Assembly (NCBI GenBank): GCA_030323885.1
Contig: CM059194.1
Span: forward strand, 4,131,691 to 4,195,690
Direction: 5' to 3'
DNA: 64,000 nucleotides
Source of the DNA: Branchipolynoe longqiensis
Taxonomy: Eukaryota > Annelida > Polychaeta > Phyllodocida > Polynoidae
Shown here: piece by piece, positions 54,284-63,480 of the stretch
Layout: each line of letters starts with the position of its first letter
Position numbering within the stretch: the stretch's first letter is position 1
The notes under the pieces: model-generated
What the model saw: the letters and a program-made list of their open reading frames with translations, nothing else
What the model was told of the DNA's origin: nothing
The model's database searches: none
Position numbers and translations under genes: made by a program

Positions 54284-54518
54284 GATGCGCGAAAAGGAGG
54301 AAAGCAAAGGCGGGGGTGGAGAAAGAGACGCTTTATTGGCGCCTCAACAGAACATACAGGGTACAAACAGAGCAAGCAAATAAGGCTCATAAGGAGCAAC
54401 AGGGTAAATAAGGTAAGATATGAGGAGTCAAGTAATAATCAAGAAACGTAGAAAAGTAATAAAGTTCATGGGGTGTCAGTGTCATTGGAGTGAGGGGGTG
54501 CCGAGGAGCCCTCCACCA
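54284..54518 (-). repeat. Split direct repeat B1
   Basis: 235-bp partner of B2, directly adjoining the end of the recombinase ORF, whose last codons run into it. Confidence 0.92.
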
Positions 54519-55432
54519 AAACGGCGGAGAGGGCTCGAGGGGAGCCCGAGGGCGCGAGGCGGGGCACGTAGGCGTGGACGGCCGCCAAGGTCCAGGTGCC
54601 TTGGGCCATGATCTCGGTGAGGGGCACCCGGGCACGCTGGCAGGCCTGGGCGGCGCCCCGGCGGAGGCTGTGGAGCGTGAACTCCTCGGGCCTTGGCACC
54701 CCTTGGGCGGCGAGGGCCCCTCGTAGCAGCGCGGTGAGGGAGCGCGGGTCGAGGGGCCGGCCGGAGGGCATTATGAAGGCGGGCGCGTCCGGAGCGGCGG
54801 GGCAGAGGGCGGTGGCTCCGAGCCACGCCGTGACGGGGCAGAGGGCGGAGTCCGGGATGGCGGGGACGAAGAGGGCGACCGCGCCCGAGGGGGTGGAGAT
54901 GGTCTTGGAGCTTCAGATCTGCAACCGGAGCCCCCCGGGTGCGGGGCGGACGTCGTCGCGGGTCAGGGTATGGGGGCCGCCCCACCCCTCGGGACTCGGG
55001 GCCAGCAGGTTGGACTGGCGCAGAATCCCGAAGTACCCGAGGAGGAGCGCGGCCCGAGGAACGAGCGAGGCGGGCCCCGCTCGGGAGAGGTGGTTGATGG
55101 CGAGGGCGAGGGCAGCTGCTGCGGGGAGAGGGGCGGCGCCTGCCGCTGGACGTGGGCAGAGGTCCGTTCCCCTCCTCGGCAGACGTCCTTGGGTAGCCGT
55201 GCGTCAAAGCCCGAGGTGAGGCCCCCGGCGCCCTCGACCCAGGAGTGGGCGCCCGAGACGGCGTTCTTCACGGAGGCGGGCGCAAGCCCGCGGAGGAAGA
55301 GGGCGGCAGTGAAGGCGGCAACGTCGAAGGTGACGAAGTCCTCGGCCTGGCGACGGCGGTTCCTCCAGGTCGCCGGGGCGAGGGAGGCGGCACGGAAGCG
55401 GGAGACAGCAGCTACTTCCTCGGGCGGGATAC
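54466..55432 (-). pseudogene. Tyrosine recombinase of the GC-rich element
   Basis: On minus the N-terminal part reads LAPATWRNRRRQAEDF and LRGLAPASVKNAVSGAHSWV. After a frameshift near 55160 it reads RAALLLGYFGILRQSNLLAP, carrying the first catalytic Arg. The next block ends at a TGA (plus 54913-54915) where a CGA Arg codon is expected, the form of a CpG mutation. The catalytic end continues as FTLHSLRRGAAQACQ (H-x-L-R box) and GTWTLAAVHAYV (nucleophilic Tyr). It would integrate circular cDNA. One nonsense change plus one frameshift inactivate it. Confidence 0.82.
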
Positions 55433-57472
55433 CTAGAGGCCGGGGAAGAAGGGGAAGGCATCATGGGTGGTGGTGGCTGGGAGCAGCCCGAGGCGGGCCA
55501 CCTCGCTGCGGGCCGTCGCCTCCCAGGGGCCGGGCAAGTGGGCGCGGCTGAGGGCGTCGGCGAGGAGGAGGTCCGCCCCGGGCTCTTGGATGATGCGCAG
55601 GTCGAAGGAGGGCGCGCAGGGCGACGACGAGGTTGACCGCCTCGAGCTCATGGATGGTCGCGCCTGGAAGGCCTTGGAATACCCTCGGGCGTAGTAGTGG
55701 GTCGGGGAGAAAGCCCCGCCCCCGGTGAGGCAGGAGTCACACTCGATCACCCAGCGACGGCCCTCGGGGGCACGGAGGAGGTGGAGGCCGTTGGAGATTC
55801 GACCGTAGGCGGCGAACCACCTTAGGTCCCGGAGGGCGTCGTCGGTGAGGGTGAGGCTGGGGGCCCCGAGGCAGCTGCGCAGCACCCCGAGGAGCCGGGC
55901 CATGAACTTCCGGCCGGGGAGTACGCAGCTGCTCACGTGGTTGAGGCGCCCCAGGAGACTCTGGAGTTCCCGCTTCCCGAGGGTGGGGCGGGCGACGCGG
56001 GCCTCGCAGTCGTCGACTAGGGCCTGGATCTTTCCGGGGGCGACCCGGATGGTCATCGCCTCGCTGTCGAGGGCGAACCCGAGCCATTGGAGGCGGACAG
56101 CCGGGGGATGACACTTTCCGGGTGCCACGTCGAGGCCGAGGGCTGAGGTGAGGGCCAGGAAGGCGTCAAAGGCCTTGCAGGCCTTCAGGTAGGAGCCCTC
56201 GCACCCGATGAAGTCATCGACGTAGACGAGGGCGTGGAAGCCCTCGCGCCGGAGGATCCAGGCCACCGCCGAGGTGACGCGGACGCAGGCCGCGCCAGAG
56301 GAGCGGCAGCCGAAGGGGAGGGCGAGGTCGATATAGGTAGCCCCGTTGAGACATATGCCGAAAAGAGGGCAGGAGAGGGGGTCGGCCCGGAGCTGGCGGT
56401 AGGCCCGGGAGATGTCCGCCGACCACGCGTAGGCCCCTACGCCCTCGGATATCAGGCGGCGGCCCACATCGGCGACAGACGGGAGGGTGTAGGCGTGAGG
56501 TTCCCCGAGGTATTCGCGGCGGGGAATGCCGGAGTTGACGCTGGCACCTCGGGGATAGGAGAGGTCGACGATGACCCGCCTCTTGCCGGGTTCGGACTTG
56601 GGGCGGGTCATCATGGGGGAGACCTGCGTCCAGGGGGAGAAGGGGGGGACATGGAAAGGGCCGATGAGGGCGCCGAGGGCAAGCTCGGTCTCAATGAAGG
56701 CCTGGATGTGGGGGAGGAATTCCCGAGGCTCGCGGTGGTTGGTGAATGAGGGGCGAGGGATGGTAGGGGCAGAGTAGTTGGCGGGAAAGCCGAATTCGAG
56801 GAGGTCGAGGACGGCCTGGTCGGGGTAGTCATGGAGGCGGGAGCGCCAGGCATGGATATGGAGGCCTGAGGGGAGGGGAATGCGGGCGGCCAAAAAATTA
56901 GGGAGGCCCGCTTCCCGGAGGGCGGTATATGTGTGGCGGATGTTAGGGTAGCGGTCCCACGCCTCACCGGAGGTGTGGGGCCAAGCGGCAAGGATGGTGG
57001 GGCGGTACTGGGAGGGGGTGGGGCCGCAGGAGGGGGCTGCGGGGAGGGTAGCCTGGAGGTCGGGGTCGATGACGTCGATGGTGGGCTCGTCTAGGGAGGC
57101 GGGGGAGGGGTGGGTCTGAGGGCGGGGGGAGGGGGAGGAGGTGCGGCGGGGGCGGGGAGGGGGGCGGCAAAGGCGTGGGCGGTGGGGGGAGGGTCGGGGT
57201 CGGGGGGGGCGGGCGGGGGGGCGGGGGGGAGGAGGGCGGGGGGTCAGAGGGCGGGTCAGGGGGGTCAGGAGGGGGGTCGGGGGTCGGGCAGAGGAAAGCA
57301 GTGTCGCCTGGGTCGAGGTGGTCTTCAGGGTCGGGGGTGATGGGCGACTGGCGCCGGTTGGCGGTGGGAGCCTTACTGAGGGGGCGCTGGGGCCCGAGGT
57401 TGCCGGAGGGTACGGCCGTGCCGAGGCGACGGTCAGGCCGCGCCTCGGGCGTAGGGGCAGTGCTGGGGGCAC
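55433..57472 (-). CDS. DIRS-order reverse transcriptase / RNase H polyprotein
   Basis: A 679-codon frame; the given start is GTG and the true start is uncertain, because gag and pol lie in different frames. The first 200 residues are Pro/Arg-rich. RT follows with PKSEPGKRRVIVDLSYPRG, WSADISRAYRQLRADP, LALPFGCRSSGAACVRV and ALVYVDDFIGCEGSY (catalytic YVDD). RNase H starts with WVIECDSCLTGGGAFSPTHY. After YSKAFQ the frame is out of register: the neighbouring frame gives HELEAVNLVVALRALL, then the main frame returns with FDLRIIQEPGADLLLADALS. A segment of about 40 residues expected between them, with a catalytic Asp, appears deleted. The ORF is long, yet RNase H is probably dead. Confidence 0.82.
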   Translation of the reverse strand: MPPALPLRPRRGLTVASARPYPPATSGPSAPSVRLPPPTGASRPSPPTLKTTSTQATLLSSARPPTPLLTPLTRPLTPRPPPPRPPARPPRPRPSPHRPRLCRPPPRPRRTSSPSPRPQTHPSPASLDEPTIDVIDPDLQATLPAAPSCGPTPSQYRPTILAAWPHTSGEAWDRYPNIRHTYTALREAGLPNFLAARIPLPSGLHIHAWRSRLHDYPDQAVLDLLEFGFPANYSAPTIPRPSFTNHREPREFLPHIQAFIETELALGALIGPFHVPPFSPWTQVSPMMTRPKSEPGKRRVIVDLSYPRGASVNSGIPRREYLGEPHAYTLPSVADVGRRLISEGVGAYAWSADISRAYRQLRADPLSCPLFGICLNGATYIDLALPFGCRSSGAACVRVTSAVAWILRREGFHALVYVDDFIGCEGSYLKACKAFDAFLALTSALGLDVAPGKCHPPAVRLQWLGFALDSEAMTIRVAPGKIQALVDDCEARVARPTLGKRELQSLLGRLNHVSSCVLPGRKFMARLLGVLRSCLGAPSLTLTDDALRDLRWFAAYGRISNGLHLLRAPEGRRWVIECDSCLTGGGAFSPTHYYARGYSKAFQARPSMSSRRSTSSSPCAPSFDLRIIQEPGADLLLADALSRAHLPGPWEATARSEVARLGLLPATTTHDAFPFFPGL

Positions 57473-57577
57473 TGTTGAGAGGGCTGATGTCGGGATGGCT
57501 GGAGCAGGGTCGGGGGGCGGCGTCGTGGTTAGTGGGCCGGTTAAGGACCTCCGGGCCGGGCTGGAGGTGCCGGCTCT

Positions 57578-58771
57578 TTAAAAATCCGGGGAGGCGGCCG
57601 GGGCAGCTGCGCGCGCGCGCTTGGCAAGGCAGGCCTCCTCACTGTGGACGGTCAGCATCTTGCGTACGTTTGCGCAATAGGCGCACGCGTGGCGCAGCTT
57701 GGCGGCCCCTTGGCCATGGACCTCCCCCGGGGCAGCCTGGGTGCATGAGGTGGGGTCCCGGTTCCAGGCATAACACAGCGCCCCGTGGGTGTCCCGGCAG
57801 TAGGATATTCGGGTGTCGGTGTGGGCGCGGGGCTGGGGCCGGGGCTTGGCAGGGTCGAGGGGTCTCGGCTGGGTGGTGGCGGGCTGGGCGGGCATGGCTA
57901 AGCAATCCAATCTGAGGAGGTTTATGGCCACCAGGTCGTGCCACCCGTGGGGGAGGGTTCCGTCCGCGATAGCAGAGAACACACTCTCTGAGTATCGGCG
58001 GACGGTAGCCCACGGGTATATTAAGTTGTCCCGGCAAACCCCGAGGAGGTGGTGGTGGAGTCCTTGGGCGGAGTGGGCGGGGAAGTCGGGGTGGTCGATG
58101 AGGGTGAGGAGGGCGAGCGTGTACTCGTCCTTCGTCGCCTCCCCTCGTTTGACCGGCTTCCTCTCCGCCCCTCGCTTCACAAGATCGGACGGAAAAATGT
58201 AGTCTGCTGGTATACCTTGGCGCCTGGTGGAGTGCCGCGCCTCGGCGGAGGCCAATATCTCCCGGACGGCGTCGGCCGCGGATGCGGGGCTGTGGCGGGT
58301 GAAATCCTTGTGGTAGGCCGGGGACGTGGTAGATGGCGCTTGTGTGGAGAGGTGGCGGTACCTCTCGTACTCCGCCAGCGGTGCCCCGGGCAGGCTCGCG
58401 TGAGGCGGCGGCAGGGGCCGGGCTGCAGTGGTGGTGCGCGCCCGAGGCGCCGGGGCGGGCTGCTGTCGTGGTGTAGGTAGCGGCCGTTCCGGGACGGGGC
58501 GGGCCTCGCCGGACCCGAGGGCGTCGATCCGGGCGTGGAGGTCTGCCGTTGCCTGGCGGGCCTCGGCGGCGGCCTGTCGATTGTCGAGCTGCATGCGCTG
58601 CATGGCCTCGAACAGCATCGATATCTCGGAGCCCGAGGCGCGGTCCGAGGGCACCGCGGGGGACGCCGGGACTGAAGCCGGCGACTCCCCCCGGGGCGGT
58701 GTTGAGGCAGGCCCCGGGGTCCGGGGGGCAGCCCGGGAGCTCTTGCGTCCACGACCTTTTCCTTGGGGCAT
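57578..58771 (-). CDS. Gag-like ORF of the DIRS-order element
   Basis: ATG at 58771-58769, 397 residues. It has a basic Arg/Ser/Pro start, a predicted coiled-coil stretch (MLFEAMQRMQLDNRQAAAEA, RQATADLHARIDAL), then a globular part (ADYIFPSDLVKRG, YTLALLTLIDHPDFPAHSA, YSESVFSAIADGTLPHGW). It ends in Cys/His motifs (CRDTHGALCYAW, CAYCANVRKMLTVHSEEAC), as in DIRS/Ngaro gag proteins thought to bind RNA. It is unbroken. The pol frame begins about 100 bp after its stop. Confidence 0.8.
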   Translation of the reverse strand: MPQGKGRGRKSSRAAPRTPGPASTPPRGESPASVPASPAVPSDRASGSEISMLFEAMQRMQLDNRQAAAEARQATADLHARIDALGSGEARPVPERPLPTPRQQPAPAPRARTTTAARPLPPPHASLPGAPLAEYERYRHLSTQAPSTTSPAYHKDFTRHSPASAADAVREILASAEARHSTRRQGIPADYIFPSDLVKRGAERKPVKRGEATKDEYTLALLTLIDHPDFPAHSAQGLHHHLLGVCRDNLIYPWATVRRYSESVFSAIADGTLPHGWHDLVAINLLRLDCLAMPAQPATTQPRPLDPAKPRPQPRAHTDTRISYCRDTHGALCYAWNRDPTSCTQAAPGEVHGQGAAKLRHACAYCANVRKMLTVHSEEACLAKRARAAAPAASPDF

Positions 58772-58832
58772 GGTGCGTTGGTGTTTGGGCAGCGGTCCGA
58801 GGTGGAGAGTCCGAGGGTGGAGAGTCCAAAGT

Positions 58833-58917
58833 AGAAAAAGGTGCTGGCTGGGAGACGGCAGGGAGCTGAATGAGGAAGGAGGCTGGCGGGCGGCCTTATA
58901 AGGGGAAGGGAGGCGGC
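58833..58917 (-). repeat. Split direct repeat A1
   Basis: 85-bp partner of A2. On minus it includes CCTTATAAGG, a TATA-like palindrome about 140 bp upstream of the gag start. Confidence 0.92.
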
Positions 58918-59110
58918 GGCAGCAGGGGAGGTGCGAATGCTAGCGGCCGGGGGAGGGTGAGGGGTGGCGAGCAGCAGGGGTCGGGTGAGGTGTGAGCGCC
59001 GCGAGACAAAGGACGGGCGGGGGGAGGCGGCGGTGAGTGTGAGCGGTCGGCCGAGGTGTGGAGGCAGCGCGACACGCGGGGCGGGGGAGGGTCTCCTCCT
59101 TTCCTCGCAT
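58918..59110 (-). other. 5' terminal segment beyond A1
   Basis: GC-rich, about 190 bp, with no copy at the 3' end except its outermost part. On minus it begins GATGCGAGGAAAGGAGGAGA, an imperfect inverted match to the B2 terminus GATGCGCGAAAAGGAGGAAA. Confidence 0.6.
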
Positions 59111-59114
59111 CAAA

Positions 59115-59133
59115 CGTAATGCTTCGCATTACG
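59115..59133. repeat. Hairpin at the element edge
   Basis: CGTAATGC, TTC, GCATTACG: a perfect 8-bp stem with a 3-nt loop, 5 bp beyond the inferred end of the GC-rich element. Confidence 0.85.
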
Positions 59134-59469
59134 ACCAATTTGGTATATATATTTGTCTAGTATATGTAAATATATATATATATGTAAGAACACTTCATGA
59201 TTTTGTATATATATATATGAATGAAATAATAACAGTGTATATATATATATATATGAACTTATTTGTAATAAAATATAAGTTTGGTGTCTCTACTCCTTTG
59301 TTTGTTTGCATTTTCTATCATACAGAAATACAACACTTACATACAAACCGTTTGGAACTCATAGACTACATTACGGTTCCCGCTATAGTTTACTACAAAA
59401 TACTTTGGGGGATATAACTTATTGTCAGTTATAAATTTGTGTTTGGTGGGACATAACACTCTAAATATC
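59134..59469. repeat. AT-rich microsatellite DNA
   Basis: (TA)n and TATG tracts at 59146-59270; no gene recognised. Confidence 0.7.
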
Positions 59470-60260
59470 TTGTGCGCGAACTGTTATAATAATGACTAAA
59501 TAAATAATACAATGTTGAGCAAGCATATTGGCTTAGTACATAATCTGGCTTCCTTTTTGCATAAGTGCAATAGTTAACTACGAAATACACTCTGAGACCA
59601 AAATCTAGTATACACTTATTTTTTAGTTTACAACAGTTCATAGATACACTTCATATACATATTTATAATCATATATACACATATATAATTTAAAATTCAT
59701 ACGAAACACTTGTCGCCTTTTGGTCATTCTCTTGGGCACAGATATCATAGAGATTTGGTACAGAAGGCGTGGGGAGTAGAAACTTGTTCATATAATTCCA
59801 TATGGGCAAAGGCTTATTATAATAATGACAAAATAAATAATACAATGTTAAGCAAGCATATTGGCTTAGTACATAATCTGGCTTCCTTTTTGCATAAGTG
59901 CAATAGTTAACTACGAAATAAACTCTGCGACCAAAATCTAGTATAAATATATTTTGTAATTTACAACAGTTCATATATACACTTCATATACATATTTATA
60001 ATTTATAATTCATACGAAACACCTGTCACCTTTAGCTCATTCTCTTGTGCACAGATATCATAGCGATTTGGTACATAAGGCTTTTGCTCACCGAAATATA
60101 TATTTAATTCATATATACACATCTGTAATATATAATTCATATATACACATATATTTCATATATACACATATTTACACACAAAATACCTGTCGCCTTTTGC
60201 TCAGTCTCTTGTGCACAGATATCACAGAGATTTGGTACAGAAGGCTTTTGCTCAATTGCT
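59470..60260. repeat. Tandem repeat of about 340 bp with shorter third copy
   Basis: TATAATAATGAC(T)AAATAAATAA through ATACACTTCATATACATATT at about 59482-59670 recurs at 59817-59995. A second block, CTGTCGCCTTTTG...CTTGTGCACAGATATCA...GATTTGGTACA, occurs at about 59709, 60023 and 60186. The paired minus-strand frames (59429-59641, 59690-59974) arise from this repeat and are not taken as genes. Confidence 0.85.
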
Positions 60261-60350
60261 CAGACATAATCACACACTATATACAAATAATACATATAAA
60301 TAAATAAATAAATAAGTTCATCGGTCACTCCATATAGAAATTGCTCGACA

Positions 60351-60453
60351 AGCAGTAGAAGGTGAGCACTAGACGGTGAGCAGTAGAAGGTTTCAAACGA
60401 ACCAGGAGTTAGACCATCTACTGCTCAACATCTAATGCTCACGGTCTACTGCT
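60351..60453. repeat. Fold-back hairpin, copy 1
   Basis: Arms 60351-60390 and 60414-60453 (40 bp each, about 34 pairs) with a 23-nt loop TTTCAAACGAACCAGGAGTT plus AGA. Each arm is itself built of GAGCAGTAGA-type subunits. Confidence 0.88.
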
Positions 60454-60617
60454 ACAACTAAACATACACCAAAATCAACAAACACACACTATATACAAAT
60501 AATACACAAATTTACACACATAATTTCATTGTTATTTCATCCATTCATACAATATTGCTTGCTCAGAACCACTTCACTTCACTCCATATAATATTACTTC
60601 ACATCAATTGCTCGACA

Positions 60618-60721
60618 AGCAGTAGAAGATGAGCATTAGATGGTGAGCAGTAGAAGGTTTCAAACGAACCAGGAGTTAGACCATCTACTGCTCAACATCT
60701 AATTGCTCACCGTCTACTGCT
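60618..60721. repeat. Fold-back hairpin, copy 2
   Basis: Same arms and identical 23-nt loop as copy 1, 267 bp downstream. Arms 60618-60657 and 60681-60721, with a few substitutions and one inserted base. Confidence 0.88.
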
Positions 60722-62011
60722 ACAACTAAACATGTTGGATGCTTAGTATATGGATATTAAAGAAAAATCGGGGCATATAGACTTCCATACAGCAAAATAT
60801 TCACTTCTAAAGAGTATTGACAATAGAAAAGTTAATCGTACGCTATCAGGTGTACTCGGAAAACATTGCTCGATTCGGAAAGAAATGTGATCAAGCAAAT
60901 CGGGTCAGATAAGAATTACAAAGTTTCTCACGTTATTCTGCCGCCCATAAATAAAACCACCCTCACCCCCACCGACACCATCGACCAAGGTCCTGCCGTG
61001 GTACACTTTGTACCTGATATTAATCGGTTAGCAAACATTACAACAACATACTATTTGAGAGATAGTGTAGTCTAGTCTAGTCCATATTGTTAAATAAAAT
61101 ATAAGTGGGGATATCAGTTTGTCGGGAGCACATTACTAAATACAGACTTCATAAATCAAGAGTCGCAGAAAATGACTATTTTCGTGTTTGTGTCATTAAA
61201 GTGTTTAAGTCTAACTTGGACTGCTTTGATAAGGAGAAACTGAGCTGAGGTAAAGCGATGAAAGTAAAGATAAGGGGATGGTAATTGCGTTTCCGTAAAG
61301 AGCATGTAGGTCACATTCGAATACAGCTAAATACTTTATTTAGGCATCAGGTTCGTTTTGTGGTATTTAGCATTTGACAATATATATACTGACATAAATA
61401 CATATGTAGGGACACCTGTAGGGATGGCTAACTCCACACAAAAGCTTGGTTTGACAACCATCAAGTATGAAACGGCTGTGTGCAGTTTACATCCGATGTG
61501 TTTGTTTAGTGGGTTTGTTTAGTGGCAAAATAACAGAGTGAGGTGGAGGAAAAAAATTGACAGTATATGCCTAAATTAATTTCCAATGTTTGAATTTTGA
61601 ATTTTGACTTTCTCATTTTTCCTACAGGAAGTCATCATCAACAGGAAATATAACACTATGAAATACCAGAGCAAAAACTGCATATCAAACCGCACGAAAA
61701 TGCTGTCAAAAGTATAATCCGAATGCAATAGATAACAGAAGAATAATCCACCTAAAATCCATATGGCTGTCAAACTATGGTAGGGCGGGGGATATAGACA
61801 CTGACACTAGAGTGACATAATAGAAAGTGAAATACTCATTGATTTCTATTGACTTAGAATCAAATGGCACTATGCACAAATGAATAATGTGAAACAAACT
61901 ATGAAGCGTTGGTAATTTAACTGGGTAATTTACTGGTCTCACCAAACAATGATCGCATCCTTCATAAGAATAGTGATATGTTTCTATATATTAATCGAGT
62001 TGGTAGGCTGG
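60722..62011. other. AT-rich DNA, nothing firmly recognised
   Basis: A 69-codon plus frame at 60866-61075 has no domain or splice context. No repeat boundaries were found. Confidence 0.45.
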
Positions 62012-63480
62012 CGCATTGGTGGATTGGTTGTTGGTTGGTTGGTTGGTGGTTGGTTGTTGGTTGGTTGGTTGTTGATTAAATGTTTTTTGGGGTTTGGTTG
62101 GTTGGTTGGTTGGTGGTTGGTTGTGTGTGTGTGTTGTTTGGTTGGTTGTTGGTTGTTGCATTGTGGTGATTGTTGATTGTTGGTCATTGGTGTGATATGA
62201 TTGGTTGTTTGTTTTGGTTCGTCGTTGGTTGTTGGTTGGTTATGTTGTTTGGTTGATTGTTGGTTATGTTGTGTGTTGGCTGTGGTTGTTTGTTGGGTGT
62301 GGTTGTTGGGTGTTGATTATATGTTGTTGGTTGTGGATTGGTTGTTGCTTCAGTTGTTGTAATGATTAGGTACTTGATGTTGGTTTAGGATTGGATTGGT
62401 TGTTGTGGTTGTTGTGGTTGTTGTTTGGTCGGGTGTTGTCGGTTGGTTGTTGTTGGATGTTGGTTGTTTGTTGGTGGTGTTGTTTGTTAGTTGGATGTGT
62501 TGAATGTTGTTTGTTGTGGTTGTTTGGTGTTGTTTGGTGTGGGGGTGTGTTGGTTGTTGTGTGTGTGGTGTTTGTTGTTTGGTTGGATGTGTGGTTGTTG
62601 GTTGTCGGTTGTGTTGACTGTTGATTGTTGGTGATTGACATGGTAGGATTGTTTGTTGGTTGTGGTTGGTTGTTGGTTGTTGATTGGTTGTGTTGTGTGT
62701 GGTTTGGTTGGGTGTTGGGTGTGGTGTTTGTTGGTTGTTGTTTGTTGGTTATGGTTGTTGGCTGTTGATTAGCTGGTGTTGGTTGTGGATTGGTTGTTGC
62801 TTCGGTTGTTGTAATGAGTAGGTACTTAATGGTGGTTTAGGATTGGATTGGTTATTGTGGTTGGTGTGTGTGTTGGTTGGTTGGTTGTTGTTGGTTGGTT
62901 GCTGTTGGTTGATTTGCGGTTGGTTGATAGTTGTGTTGTTTGTTATTTGGTTGTGTTGACTGCTGTTGGTTGTGATTGTCTGTTGGTTGTTGTTGTTTGT
63001 TGGTGGTTGGTTGTTGGTGATTGGCGTGATAGGATTGACTGTTGGTTGTGGTTGGTTGTTGGTTGTTGGTGGGTTGGGTTGTTTTGTGTTTGGTTGTCGG
63101 TTGCGTTGTTTGTTGGTTGTGGTTGTTGGTTGTTGATTAGATGTGGTTTGTTGTGGATTGATTGTTGCTTCGGTTGTTGTAATGATTAGGTACTTGCTGT
63201 TGGTCTAGGCTTGGAGTGGTTGTTGTGGTTGTTGTGTTTCTTGTTTGGTTGGTCATTGTTGGTTGGTTGGTGGATGGTTGTTGGCTGTGTTGTGTGTTAT
63301 TTGGTTGTGTTGACTGTTGTCGGTTGTGGTTGTTTGTTAGTTGTGATGTGTTGTTGTTGTTTGGTTGGTTGTTGTTGTTTGTTTGTTGGTTAGGTGTGTT
63401 GTTTGTTGTTTGGTTGTTTGTTGGTTGGTTTTTGGTTGCGTTGGTTGTGTGGATTGTTGATTGTTGGTGATTGGCGTTAG
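62012..63480. repeat. G/T-only tandem array with higher-order units
   Basis: The plus strand is nearly all G and T (TTGG, TTG and GGTT units) for 1.4 kb. A less simple marker, TTGCTTC.GTTGTTGTAATGA then TAGGTACTT, recurs at about 62345, 62790 and 63165. GTTGGTGATTG.C.TG.TAGG recurs at about 62630, 63015 and 63455. Higher-order units are therefore about 375-450 bp. The Leu/Val/Cys/Trp-rich plus frames and Asn/Thr/Gln-rich minus frames are artefacts. Confidence 0.92.

Larger units (their letters stand above)
53925..59110 (-). mobile_element. DIRS-order tyrosine-recombinase retrotransposon (Ngaro/PAT-like)
   Basis: On minus: A1 (58917-58833), gag-like ORF (58771-57578), RT/RNase H ORF (to 55433), tyrosine recombinase (to about 54466), then B1 (54518-54284), A2 (54283-54199) and B2 (54159-53925). 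The A1-ORFs-B1A2B2 order of split direct repeats defines the Ngaro/PAT type. The two B copies are each 235 bp and nearly identical, and the A copies differ by about one base in 85. The interior is extremely GC- and CpG-rich against an AT-rich host. No target duplication is expected or seen. The outermost 20 bp at both ends form an imperfect inverted pair. Confidence 0.92.

Noticed and set aside
54482..57915. Long overlapping frames on both strands in the GC-rich element (for example 54482-55207 minus, 57175-57915 plus)
   Set aside because: Stops are rare in very GC-rich DNA. The frames lack motifs, while the RT, gag and recombinase frames carry clear ones.
57639..58829. 396-codon minus frame overlapping the gag-like ORF
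   Set aside because: It is Pro/Arg-rich with no Cys/His pattern; the alternative frame has the gag-type motifs and an ATG.
59429..59974. Two similar minus frames that look like a duplicated small gene
   Set aside because: They lie in a tandem AT-rich repeat that explains the similarity; no splice or promoter evidence.
60866..61075. 69-codon plus frame as a small gene
   Set aside because: Length is expected by chance, no homology recognised, and the flanks are repeats.
62012..63480. Long open frames on both strands (Trp/Val/Leu-rich on plus, Asn/Thr/Gln-rich on minus)
   Set aside because: They are a by-product of a G/T-only tandem repeat that lacks stop codons in some frames; no start context, splice sites or domain.
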